Positions 16,650 through 23,657 of a stretch of DNA of 24,802 nucleotides are shown in pieces. The notes under the pieces were generated by a model, which had not been told where the DNA came from, made no database searches, and saw nothing but the letters and a program-made list of their open reading frames with translations. The position numbers were made by a program, and so were the translations under genes. How positions within the stretch are numbered: position 1 is the first letter of the stretch; every line of letters starts with the position of its first letter. The stretch is from Limnospira platensis (GTDB lineage Bacteria; Cyanobacteriota; Cyanobacteriia; Cyanobacteriales; Microcoleaceae), in the NCBI RefSeq assembly GCF_046480435.1, contig NZ_PKGC01000079.1. One strand, written 5' to 3'.

Positions 16650-16750
16650 TAGCGGTTCGGTGGATTGGTGAGGTACTTTTTAAAGCCCCTCTCCCTTCTG
16701 GGAGAGGGGTTTGGGGTGAGGGCTTTACCTCATGAGTCTGAGAATCGCTA
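16650..16750. mobile_element. 101-bp MITE-like element with TA target duplication
   Basis: The element starts TAGCGGTTC and ends GAATCGCTA; the two ends are inverted with eight of nine matches. It is flanked by TA on both sides (16648-16649 and 16751-16752). Removing the element and one TA restores the sequence AATCAATTATCCGGTGAG, which is the repeat unit seen seven more times to the right, so the empty site can be read in the same locus. Inside is a perfect ten-pair hairpin, CCCCTCTCCC (16686-16695) and GGGAGAGGGG (16700-16709), with loop TTCT. A further partial pairing of AAAGCC with GGCTTT lies outside it. The TA duplication points to mobilisation by an IS630/Tc1-type transposase, but no transposase gene is in the window. 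This hairpin type is widely dispersed in cyanobacteria. Confidence 0.8.
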
Positions 16751-16752
16751 TA

Positions 16753-17113
16753 TCCGGTGAGGATTATAATTCTCGGTTATGGTGCGTCAGAAATTAATTA
16801 TCCGGTGAGAATTATAATTATCGGTTATGGTGCGTCAGAAATTAATTATCCGGTGAGAATTATAATTATCGGTTATGGTGCGTCAGAAATTAATTATCCG
16901 GTGAGAATTATAATTATCGGTTATGGTGCGTCAGAAATTAATTATCCGGTGAGAATTATAATTATCGGTTATGGTGCGTCAGAAATTAATTATCCGGTGA
17001 GAATTATAATTATCGGTTATGGTGCGTCAGAAATTAATTATCCGGTGAGAATTATAATTCTCGGTTATGGTGCGTCAGAAATTAATTCTCCGGTGAGAAT
17101 TATAATTCTCGGT
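16753..17113 (+). repeat. 48-bp tandem repeat, seven full copies and a partial eighth
   Basis: Units start at 16753, 16801, 16849, 16897, 16945, 16993, 17041 and 17089, each with TCCGGTGAG, and each of the first seven contains GGTGCGTCAG. Central copies are identical; the outer ones differ at ATTCTC versus ATTATC. Because 48 is divisible by three the plus strand stays open and would read GYGASEINYPVRIIII over and over, but there is no ribosome site, no homology I recognise and no codon-level constraint, so I do not call it a gene. The homogeneity of the inner copies suggests recent expansion. Confidence 0.95.
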
Positions 17114-17120
17114 GTCTGAC

Positions 17121-17170
17121 GCACCCTACCGCACCCTACCGCACCCTACCGCACCCTACCGCACCCTACT
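17121..17170 (+). repeat. 10-bp tandem repeat GCACCCTACC, five copies
   Basis: GCACCCTACC is repeated at 17121, 17131, 17141 and 17151, with a fifth copy at 17161 ending in T. It follows the last part of the 48-bp tract through CTGACGCACC (17116-17125) and ends 11 bases before the uvrC ATG, where a ribosome site would normally be. A short slippage-prone array of this kind can change copy number. Confidence 0.95.
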
Positions 17171-17181
17171 ATTAAACTACT

Positions 17182-19056
17182 ATGGTAATTGTACCACTAA
17201 TTGAAGATACCGATCGCCTCGATATGAGATTAAAAGAAATTCCCCCGGTTCCGGGTGTGTATTTCATGAAAGATGGTAATGAGAATATTCTGTATATTGG
17301 GAAATCTAAAAAATTGCGATCGCGCGTGCGTTCCTATTTTCGCGATCGCCATAACCATAGTCACCGGATTAACTTAATGATTCAACAGGTGACAGATATT
17401 GAATTTATAGTTACCGATACAGAAGCCGAAGCCTTAGCCTTAGAAGCTCATCTGATTAAAACCCATCAACCTCATTTTAATGTCTTGCTGAAAGATGATA
17501 AAAAATATCCCTATCTGTGTATTACTTGGTCGGAACCATACCCCCGTATTTTTATTACCAGAAAACGCAGTTTAAGCAATCCCAAAGATAGATATTATGG
17601 CCCCTATGTAGATACGGGATTATTGCGAAGTAACCTACAATTAATTAAGCGTCTATTTCCCCTGCGTCAACGTCCTAAACCCCTGTTTAAAGACCGTCCC
17701 TGTTTAAACTATGATATCGGTCGCTGTCCGGGAGTTTGTCAGGAGATGATCTCCCCAGAAGATTATCATCAAATTGTCCAAAAAGTGGCGATGGTGTTCC
17801 AAGGACGGACGGAAGAACTTATCGAAAATTTAACCGCACAAATGCAACAAGCCGCCGCTGAGTTGAACTTTGAAACAGCGGCGAAATTGCGCGATCGCCT
17901 TCAAGGTTTACAGTCCCTCAACCAGGATCAAAAAGTTTCCCTTCCTGATGAAACGGTGTCTCTCGATGCGATCGCTTTGGCTACTGATGGACAACAAGCC
18001 TCCGTGCAACTTTTCCAAATCCGCGCCGGACATTTGGTTGGTAGGTTGGGCTTTTTTGCCAAAGTTTACCCTACTGAAAAAGCCTTGACTTCCCTAGAGT
18101 TGGGGTTAATTATTCAGCGGGTTTTACAGGAACATTATCAAACCGTCGATCCTGTGGAAATTCCTAGGGAGATTTTCCTACAATATAGTTTACCAGATGC
18201 TGATTTAGTCACCGATTGGTTAAGCGATCGCAAAGGTCGCAAAGTAACTTTAATTACTCCCCAACGACAATCAAAACTCGATTTAATTGAAATGGTGGAA
18301 CGCAACGCTAATTATGAGTTAATGCGCGTGCAAAAATTAAGCGATCGCCATCATCAATCTCTCCAAGATTTAACCGAAATTCTCGACCTTCCCGACCTTC
18401 CCCACCGCATAGAAGGTTATGATATCTCCCATATTCAGGGTTCTGATGCAGTCGCTTCGCGGGTGGTATTTATTGATGGTTTACCCGCCAAACAACACTA
18501 CCGACAGTATAAAATAAAGAATCCTAATGTACATTCGGGAAGGTCTGATGATTTCGCCAGTTTAGCCGAGGTGATTGGTCGCCGTTTTCGAGATTATCAT
18601 AATTTAGAACCCCAGGACAAGCCGGATTTGATTATGATTGATGGTGGGAAAGGTCAACTCTCAGCCGTGGTTAAAGTTTTGCAAGATTTGGATATTTTAG
18701 AAGAGTTAAAGGTGATTAGTTTAGCCAAACGCCGAGAGGAAATTTTTGTCCCTGGTGAGTCTCAACCATTAACTACTAATCCTGAACAACCAGGGGTTGA
18801 ATTATTGCGACGACTACGAGATGAAGCCCATCGATTTGCGGTTAGTTTCCACCGTAACCAACGCAGTAAACGCATGAAGCGATCGCATTTAGACGACATT
18901 CCCGGACTCGGACACCACCGCCAAAAATTGCTATTAGGTCACTTTCGGTCTATTGATTATATTCGCATAGCCACCCCCACACAACTCGCGGAAGTTAACG
19001 GAATTGGCGAAAAACTAGCCCAACAAATTTATGATTATTTCCATCCTTCTACCTGA
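17182..19056 (+). CDS. uvrC: excinuclease ABC subunit C (UvrC)
   Basis: Dual-incision nuclease of nucleotide excision repair. The 624-residue protein has all domains in order. The GIY-YIG nuclease comes first (GVY 25-27, YIG 38-40, R47, and the metal-binding Glu in ALALEAHL, E88). A Cys-rich segment follows (C174, C182, C186), then a UVR helix pair that contacts UvrB (about 203-241). Next is the RNase H-like C-terminal nuclease (EGYDISHIQG, DDFASLAE, DLIMIDGGKGQL), and finally a tandem helix-hairpin-helix (IPGLGHHR and VNGIGEKLAQ). The ATG at 17182 gives the normal cyanobacterial opening (PLIEDTDRLDMRLKEIP). There is no Shine-Dalgarno sequence; the decamer array occupies that space. Residue 164 is Arg where Escherichia UvrC has its first cluster cysteine. 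Confidence 0.96.
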   Translation: MVIVPLIEDTDRLDMRLKEIPPVPGVYFMKDGNENILYIGKSKKLRSRVRSYFRDRHNHSHRINLMIQQVTDIEFIVTDTEAEALALEAHLIKTHQPHFNVLLKDDKKYPYLCITWSEPYPRIFITRKRSLSNPKDRYYGPYVDTGLLRSNLQLIKRLFPLRQRPKPLFKDRPCLNYDIGRCPGVCQEMISPEDYHQIVQKVAMVFQGRTEELIENLTAQMQQAAAELNFETAAKLRDRLQGLQSLNQDQKVSLPDETVSLDAIALATDGQQASVQLFQIRAGHLVGRLGFFAKVYPTEKALTSLELGLIIQRVLQEHYQTVDPVEIPREIFLQYSLPDADLVTDWLSDRKGRKVTLITPQRQSKLDLIEMVERNANYELMRVQKLSDRHHQSLQDLTEILDLPDLPHRIEGYDISHIQGSDAVASRVVFIDGLPAKQHYRQYKIKNPNVHSGRSDDFASLAEVIGRRFRDYHNLEPQDKPDLIMIDGGKGQLSAVVKVLQDLDILEELKVISLAKRREEIFVPGESQPLTTNPEQPGVELLRRLRDEAHRFAVSFHRNQRSKRMKRSHLDDIPGLGHHRQKLLLGHFRSIDYIRIATPTQLAEVNGIGEKLAQQIYDYFHPST

Positions 19057-19153
19057 TGCAGATTAAGCTATGATATATGGTAGCTGCCGGGAAGATGTGC
19101 TATAAATAGGACTAGATTGGTCTGACTCAAAATCCTAGAATCTCAATCCCACC

Positions 19154-20548
19154 ATGAAATTAAACGGTCCGCAAAATCTTCCGACTCTCCAAAAAATACA
19201 GTGGATAACTAACCCCCTTGGTTATATGGAAAATTGCCAACGTAAATATGGAGATATTTTTGTAACTGAAATCGGGGTGGCGGGTCATCCAATTGTGTTT
19301 GTTTCCCACCCCCAAGCCATTCAAGAAATCCTCACCCGCGATAAAGAATTTACCGCCCCCGGTTCATCTAATCGTATTCTAGCGCCTGTGGTGGGGGATA
19401 AATCCGTCATTTTACTTGATGGTAAAGACCACCTAAGACAGCGAAAACTGTTAATGCCGCCTTTCCATGGGGAACGGATGTTTAATTATGGTAAATTAAT
19501 CTGTAATTTGACCACAGAAATCGGCGACACTTTACCCATTGGTAAGACTTTTCTGGCGCGAGATTATGTGCAAAAAATCTCCCTGGCTGTCATTCTTAAA
19601 GCTGTGTTCGGAGTCTATGAAGGACCCCGTTACGATCGCCTGAAAAAATTAACAACTGAACTGGTCGCTGTTACCGATTCTCCTATTAGGGCGAGTATCT
19701 TATTTTTCCCGATTTTACAACAAGATTTAGGGCGTTGGAGTCCCTGGGGGCGCTTCCAAGGTTTGCGGCGCGATATCGATAAACTGCTATTAGAAGAAAT
19801 CGAAGAACGTCGCCAAAATCCCGATCCAAATCGCACCGATATTCTCAATTTGATGATGTCCGCTAGGGATGAAAATGGGGAACCGATGACCTATGAAGAA
19901 TTGCGGGATGAACTGTTAACTTTATTATTCGCCGGACACGAAACTACCGCCACCGCCATGGCTTGGTCTTTGTATTGGGTGCATAAACTTCCTACGGTGC
20001 GCGATCGCCTTTTATCAGAGTTAGCAACCCTCCCCCCAAATCCCGATCCGATGACTATTTATAGACTACCTTATTTAACAGCAGTTTGTCAAGAAACCCT
20101 GCGAATTTATCCAGTCGCAATGGTGACATTTCCCCGTGTTACTACTCAAGCGGTGGAACTGATGGGATATCATATAGAACCCAACATAGAAGTGATTGGC
20201 TCCATCTATTTAACCCATAATGATCCGACAATTTATCCTGAACCCAAACAGTTTAAACCAGAGAGATTTTTAGATAAAAAATACTCCCCTTATCAATATT
20301 TGCCTTTTGGTGGTGGTGTGCGTCAATGTATTGGTATGGCTTTGGCTCAATATGAGCTAAAATTAGTCCTAGCAACAGTCATGTTAAACTATCAACTAAC
20401 CCTGGCTAATTCCCAGCCCGCCAAAGCCGCCCGCCGAGGGGTGACTTTATCAGCGACCGGAGGCATTCCTATGGTATTGACAGGGCGGCGATCGCTATCT
20501 CCCAACTCTGTGGGAGTTGCACCGAAAGAAACCCCGCTTCTGGGTTAA
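19154..20548 (+). CDS. cytochrome P450, CYP110-like
   Basis: Heme-thiolate monooxygenase of the cyanobacterial CYP110 group, whose known members hydroxylate fatty acids, alkanes or terpenes. At 464 residues it has a full P450 core: I-helix oxygen-activation motif AGHETT (260-265), K-helix ETLR (E314, R317), the PERF-type PERF segment (369-372) and the heme loop FGGGVRQCIG with axial Cys392. The opening GPQNLPTLQKIQWITNPLGY is typical of CYP110. There is no membrane anchor, so it is soluble. It follows uvrC after 97 bases. TGC followed by TATAAA (19098-19106) in that gap could be an extended -10. No ferredoxin partner is adjacent. The substrate cannot be told from sequence; nearby FkbM, UGT-like and CrtC-like genes hint at modification of a lipid or terpenoid. 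Confidence 0.93.
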   Translation: MKLNGPQNLPTLQKIQWITNPLGYMENCQRKYGDIFVTEIGVAGHPIVFVSHPQAIQEILTRDKEFTAPGSSNRILAPVVGDKSVILLDGKDHLRQRKLLMPPFHGERMFNYGKLICNLTTEIGDTLPIGKTFLARDYVQKISLAVILKAVFGVYEGPRYDRLKKLTTELVAVTDSPIRASILFFPILQQDLGRWSPWGRFQGLRRDIDKLLLEEIEERRQNPDPNRTDILNLMMSARDENGEPMTYEELRDELLTLLFAGHETTATAMAWSLYWVHKLPTVRDRLLSELATLPPNPDPMTIYRLPYLTAVCQETLRIYPVAMVTFPRVTTQAVELMGYHIEPNIEVIGSIYLTHNDPTIYPEPKQFKPERFLDKKYSPYQYLPFGGGVRQCIGMALAQYELKLVLATVMLNYQLTLANSQPAKAARRGVTLSATGGIPMVLTGRRSLSPNSVGVAPKETPLLG

Positions 20549-20626
20549 CTCTTCTGGTTAAGCCCAACGGTCCCCGAAGTTACCAGGTTTATGGGGAATT
20601 TCTCCCCTATTTAATCCTTTTTGGTC

Positions 20627-20654
20627 TTGATTTCCGTCAGATTAACCGTATAAT
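20627..20654 (+). promoter_or_regulatory. predicted promoter for the SCP2-like gene
   Basis: A perfect -10 box TATAAT (20649-20654) follows TTGATT (20627-20632, four of six to the -35 consensus) by 16 bases. Transcription would begin near 20661, about 50 bases before the ATG at 20712. A weak hairpin GGGGA/TCCCC (20593-20607) just upstream could end P450 transcription. Confidence 0.55.
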
Positions 20655-20711
20655 ATTAACAATGGCTCAATTTTTCATGGAGATGGGATTCTGAAATCTC
20701 AAAAATTACTA

Positions 20712-21260
20712 ATGATTGATACATTCAATTGTTCCCCCCAACAGTTAGCCATTTGGCTGAGTCGTTTGGTGGAAATTTTGCGGAGTCAAGGTGGTTTAAC
20801 TTGGCATAACTTTGTTCACAGCGTCGCTGGTAAAACCGCCATCATAGAAATTGATGGCATTCAGTTGAGATTAAATGCCAATCATAGCGAACCTCTCCAG
20901 GTAGATATTACTGATAATTCCGATAATTCCGAGTCAGTGGAAGCCTTTAATTTTCGCAGCGAAGCCGAAACCTTGCGAGATTTAATTGGGGGTCGGTTGA
21001 CCTTAGATAAAGCTGTAGCGACGGGTAAAATCAATTTGCGGGGAACTTTATCAGAGTTGTTGGGTATTCAGAAACTAGCAATGAATATTATCGCCGACAG
21101 TGCCATTAATCCTCAACTACAGCAACTGTGGAAAGAATTTGACGATCTGTGGTTCCGTCCCAGTTTTCCTCCCCCAGTTTTGTCTCTGGAAGAACAAACA
21201 GCCCAGCACGGGGAATTAATTCGGAATGTCCCGAATGATGTACTGACAATTGAGGTGTAA
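20712..21260 (+). CDS. hypothetical protein, possible SCP2-like lipid-binding fold
   Basis: A 182-residue protein with no signal peptide or membrane segment. The middle (about 40-140) has the flow of an SCP2 sterol-carrier domain: alternating strands (KTAIIEIDGIQLRLNAN), a central LRDLIGGRLTLDKAVATGKI, then NLRGTLSELLGIQKLAMNII as the closing helix. In SCP2 proteins the turn 'GRL-DPxxAxxxGKIxxxG' is characteristic and the match here is suggestive only. Clear homologues by name are not known to me. It sits between the P450 and the FkbM gene on the same strand but has its own promoter. If the fold is right it could hold a hydrophobic substrate. The coding call is safer than the function. Confidence 0.6.
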   Translation: MIDTFNCSPQQLAIWLSRLVEILRSQGGLTWHNFVHSVAGKTAIIEIDGIQLRLNANHSEPLQVDITDNSDNSESVEAFNFRSEAETLRDLIGGRLTLDKAVATGKINLRGTLSELLGIQKLAMNIIADSAINPQLQQLWKEFDDLWFRPSFPPPVLSLEEQTAQHGELIRNVPNDVLTIEV

Positions 21261-21465
21261 GCGGAGGAGAAATGTGGAAAAACTCACTGTGGAGGGAGAA
21301 ATTATTTTTTTCGTTTAGCCGTGGTCTCTCGACTTTTCCCCGCTCCCAAATTTCGCCAGACTCGAAGGCGAAAAAATAGGGTCAATCATCTTTTGTCTGA
21401 TGCCCCGAACTTGAGTCAAATTCCCTGGATTTTGTCAACCTTTATTTTCATATGTTTACTCTGAT

Positions 21466-22176
21466 ATGCTATCTGAATTATTCCATAAATTTGGTGTGCC
21501 GTTTTTTCTGTCAGTAGTCCACGATCCAAATCTTTGTATTTCTTGGTCACAATTTGGTGAAGATACTCTAATTTTAGAGTTGATTTCCAGAAATAAATCC
21601 ACCCTATTTAGCAATTACTATGTTGATATCGGTGCTTATCATCCCAGTCGATTTTCTAACACTAAACTTTTGAGTATGATGGGATGGAAAGGTATGAATG
21701 TAGATCCCAATCCTCAATCTGTGAAACTATTTGAACAGGAACGTCCCCAGGATATCAATCTAAATCTAGGTGTTGCTTCTTATGAAGGGGAGTCAGAAAT
21801 CTATTGTTTCGGCGAAGGTGCTATCAACACTTTTAATGAGGAAATGGCCGAATATTTTATCAGACACGAATGGGAGTTTTTGGGTAAGCAAAAAGTAAAG
21901 GTACTCCCCCTTAACCAGCTACTTGACACTTATCTTCCTGAAGAAATTAAAGATTCAGAAATTGGTTTCTTAGACATTGATTGCGAAGGTGTAGACAAGG
22001 AGATTATTCTAAATTTGGATATCAATCGCTATCGGCCTTATATCATTGCAGTTGAGGCCCATGATTTCAATCTTATGCATCCTCTCTCTCACGAAATTGT
22101 TCAGTTTCTGAGCGCTGCCGATTACCAGTTGGCTGCTTACACCGGACCCACCCTTTTGTTTAGACGGTCAGGGTAA
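21466..22176 (+). CDS. FkbM family SAM-dependent methyltransferase
   Basis: Class I Rossmann methyltransferase of the FkbM family, which O-methylates sugars or natural products. The 236-residue protein has SQFGEDTLI (28-36), the SAM motif I region YVDIGAYHPSRFSNT (52-66), the acidic end of strand 2 in NVDPNP (78-83), the LDIDCEGVD segment (about 169-177) typical of FkbM, and a late VEAHD. All core elements are present, so it is likely intact. It lies 205 bases after the SCP2-like gene; I see no convincing promoter or gene in that gap. No Shine-Dalgarno sequence is visible at the ATG. Adjacent to a UGT-like glycosyltransferase, it may methylate a sugar on a glycolipid, but that is inference. 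Confidence 0.88.
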   Translation: MLSELFHKFGVPFFLSVVHDPNLCISWSQFGEDTLILELISRNKSTLFSNYYVDIGAYHPSRFSNTKLLSMMGWKGMNVDPNPQSVKLFEQERPQDINLNLGVASYEGESEIYCFGEGAINTFNEEMAEYFIRHEWEFLGKQKVKVLPLNQLLDTYLPEEIKDSEIGFLDIDCEGVDKEIILNLDINRYRPYIIAVEAHDFNLMHPLSHEIVQFLSAADYQLAAYTGPTLLFRRSG

Positions 22177-22265
22177 TGGTATTTACGTTGGGAAGTTTAA
22201 TGAGGCCTTTTAGATATGAATCTTGAAGTCGGGATGGTTGGTTAGAGTTTTTCATCGGTTAAAGC

Positions 22266-22271
22266 TATAAT
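22266..22271 (+). promoter_or_regulatory. possible -10 box for the UGT-like gene
   Basis: TATAAT matches the -10 consensus fully, 30 bases before the ATG at 22302. I found no acceptable -35 at 16-18 bases, so the call is weak. Confidence 0.35.
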
Positions 22272-22301
22272 AGAATTGAAGCCAGATTTTCAGAATTAAA
22301 C

Positions 22302-23657
22302 ATGGTCGATCGCATCGTATTAGCAACCTATGGTTCTTTGGGTGATTTGTATCCTTATTTGGCGATCGCCCGAGGATTAAAAGCCAGGGGGTATCAGCCG
22401 GTCATCGCCGCCGCCGAAAAATACCGCCCTTATGTGGCGGCGGAGGAAATCGAATTTCATCCCCTCAGATTAGAGGACACTTGGGAACACGATCGCCAAT
22501 TTCTGCAAATGCTGATCGATTCCCAACGGGAGCTAGAATACATTATTTGTTATCAGTTGATGCCCCACTTGCGGGCGACTTACACCGACTTGATAGCAGC
22601 GGTAAAGGGGGCGGATCTATTAATAACTCACCCGCTGATTTTGCCCGGTGCAATTGTAGCCGAACAAACCCAAATTCCTTGGATTTCAACGGTTCTATCA
22701 GCCTTGATGTCAGTTTACGATTCGCCTGGGGGCGATAGCTTCGCTTCACGCACCGAGGCGATCGCTTCCCCAGTCTCGGAATATGAACGGTGTTTGCAAT
22801 GGGTAGCCAAAGATGCTGAAAAACGCCAACTCCGCAGTCGGCTTCGCCATTGGAGTGCCCCCCTGCGTCAACTGCGGAGTTCGTTGGGACTCCCACCAGG
22901 CCCAGATCCCCTGTTTGAAGGGCAGCATTCCCCCGATTTAGTGCTGGCTTTGTTTTCCCAGGTTTTTGCCAGACCCCAACCGGACTGGCCTAGGCAAACT
23001 GTCGTCACCGGGTTTCCGTTTTATGATAACCCCCCTAATCAGGGGTTATCTGAAAAACTGAGAGAGTTTTTAGACAGCGGGCCGCCACCGATAGTGTTTA
23101 CTTTGGGTTCAACGGTGGTCTGGACTCCCGGTAATTTTTATTGGTCTAGTGCGATCGCCGCCCACCAATTGGGTTATCGGTCAGTGCTAATGATGGGCCC
23201 TGGGGCGGATAGTCTCAGACCGGACCAATTGCCCGAAGGTGCGATCGCCGTCAATTATGCCCCCCACGGGCAAATTTTCCCCAGGGCGGCGGCGATCGTC
23301 CATCATGGAGGCATGGGAACCACAGCAGAAGCATTGCGATCGGGGCGGAGAATGCTGGTGGTTCCCCACAAATACGACCAGCCAGAAAATGCCGCCCGCG
23401 TCGTCCGCCTCGGGGTCGCCCGAATGCTCCTACCCCAACAATATACTGCGGAGTTGGTAGCTGCCGAACTTCGACAACTGTTGTTTGAAGAACAATATAC
23501 CCAGAAAGCCGCTGCCATTGGAGAAGCGATCGGGGCGGAAAATGGAGTAGAAACAGCCTGTGATGCGATCGCCAACTTGATGAGCCAATACCGGAGTCGG
23601 AAACCCGCCAGATATTCCGGCTCCCCTAATGATTCTCAGATCACATATTCCCCGTAA
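22302..23657 (+). CDS. UGT-like (GT1) glycosyltransferase
   Basis: GT-B glycosyltransferase of the UGT/MGT type, related in layout to rhamnosyltransferase RhlB and sterol glucosyltransferases. The 451-residue protein opens with LATYGSLGDLYPYLAIARGL (7-26), the acceptor-domain glycine turn, and has FTLGSTVV (266-273) at the start of the C-terminal domain. The donor-site signature follows: NYAPHGQIFPRAAAIVHHGG (318-337), continuing GTTAEALRSG, with VPHKYDQPENA (354-364). The DQ pair (359-360) normally contacts the sugar. Residues 141-157 (SPGGDSFASRTEAIASP) are encoded by HIP1-like repeat DNA and may be an insert. The 3' end overlaps the convergent CrtC-like gene by 22 bases. The acceptor is probably a lipid or isoprenoid alcohol but cannot be read from sequence. 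Confidence 0.9.
   Translation: MVDRIVLATYGSLGDLYPYLAIARGLKARGYQPVIAAAEKYRPYVAAEEIEFHPLRLEDTWEHDRQFLQMLIDSQRELEYIICYQLMPHLRATYTDLIAAVKGADLLITHPLILPGAIVAEQTQIPWISTVLSALMSVYDSPGGDSFASRTEAIASPVSEYERCLQWVAKDAEKRQLRSRLRHWSAPLRQLRSSLGLPPGPDPLFEGQHSPDLVLALFSQVFARPQPDWPRQTVVTGFPFYDNPPNQGLSEKLREFLDSGPPPIVFTLGSTVVWTPGNFYWSSAIAAHQLGYRSVLMMGPGADSLRPDQLPEGAIAVNYAPHGQIFPRAAAIVHHGGMGTTAEALRSGRRMLVVPHKYDQPENAARVVRLGVARMLLPQQYTAELVAAELRQLLFEEQYTQKAAAIGEAIGAENGVETACDAIANLMSQYRSRKPARYSGSPNDSQITYSP

Noticed and set aside
16757..17119. A 120-codon open frame over the 48-bp tandem repeat.
   Set aside because: It exists because the unit length is divisible by three. There is no ribosome site and no recognisable family, so I record it as a repeat.
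21261..21465. Intergenic stretch before the FkbM gene, with TTGTCA and TATGTT.
   Set aside because: The boxes are only 13 bases apart, too close for a promoter. I see no gene or RNA here.
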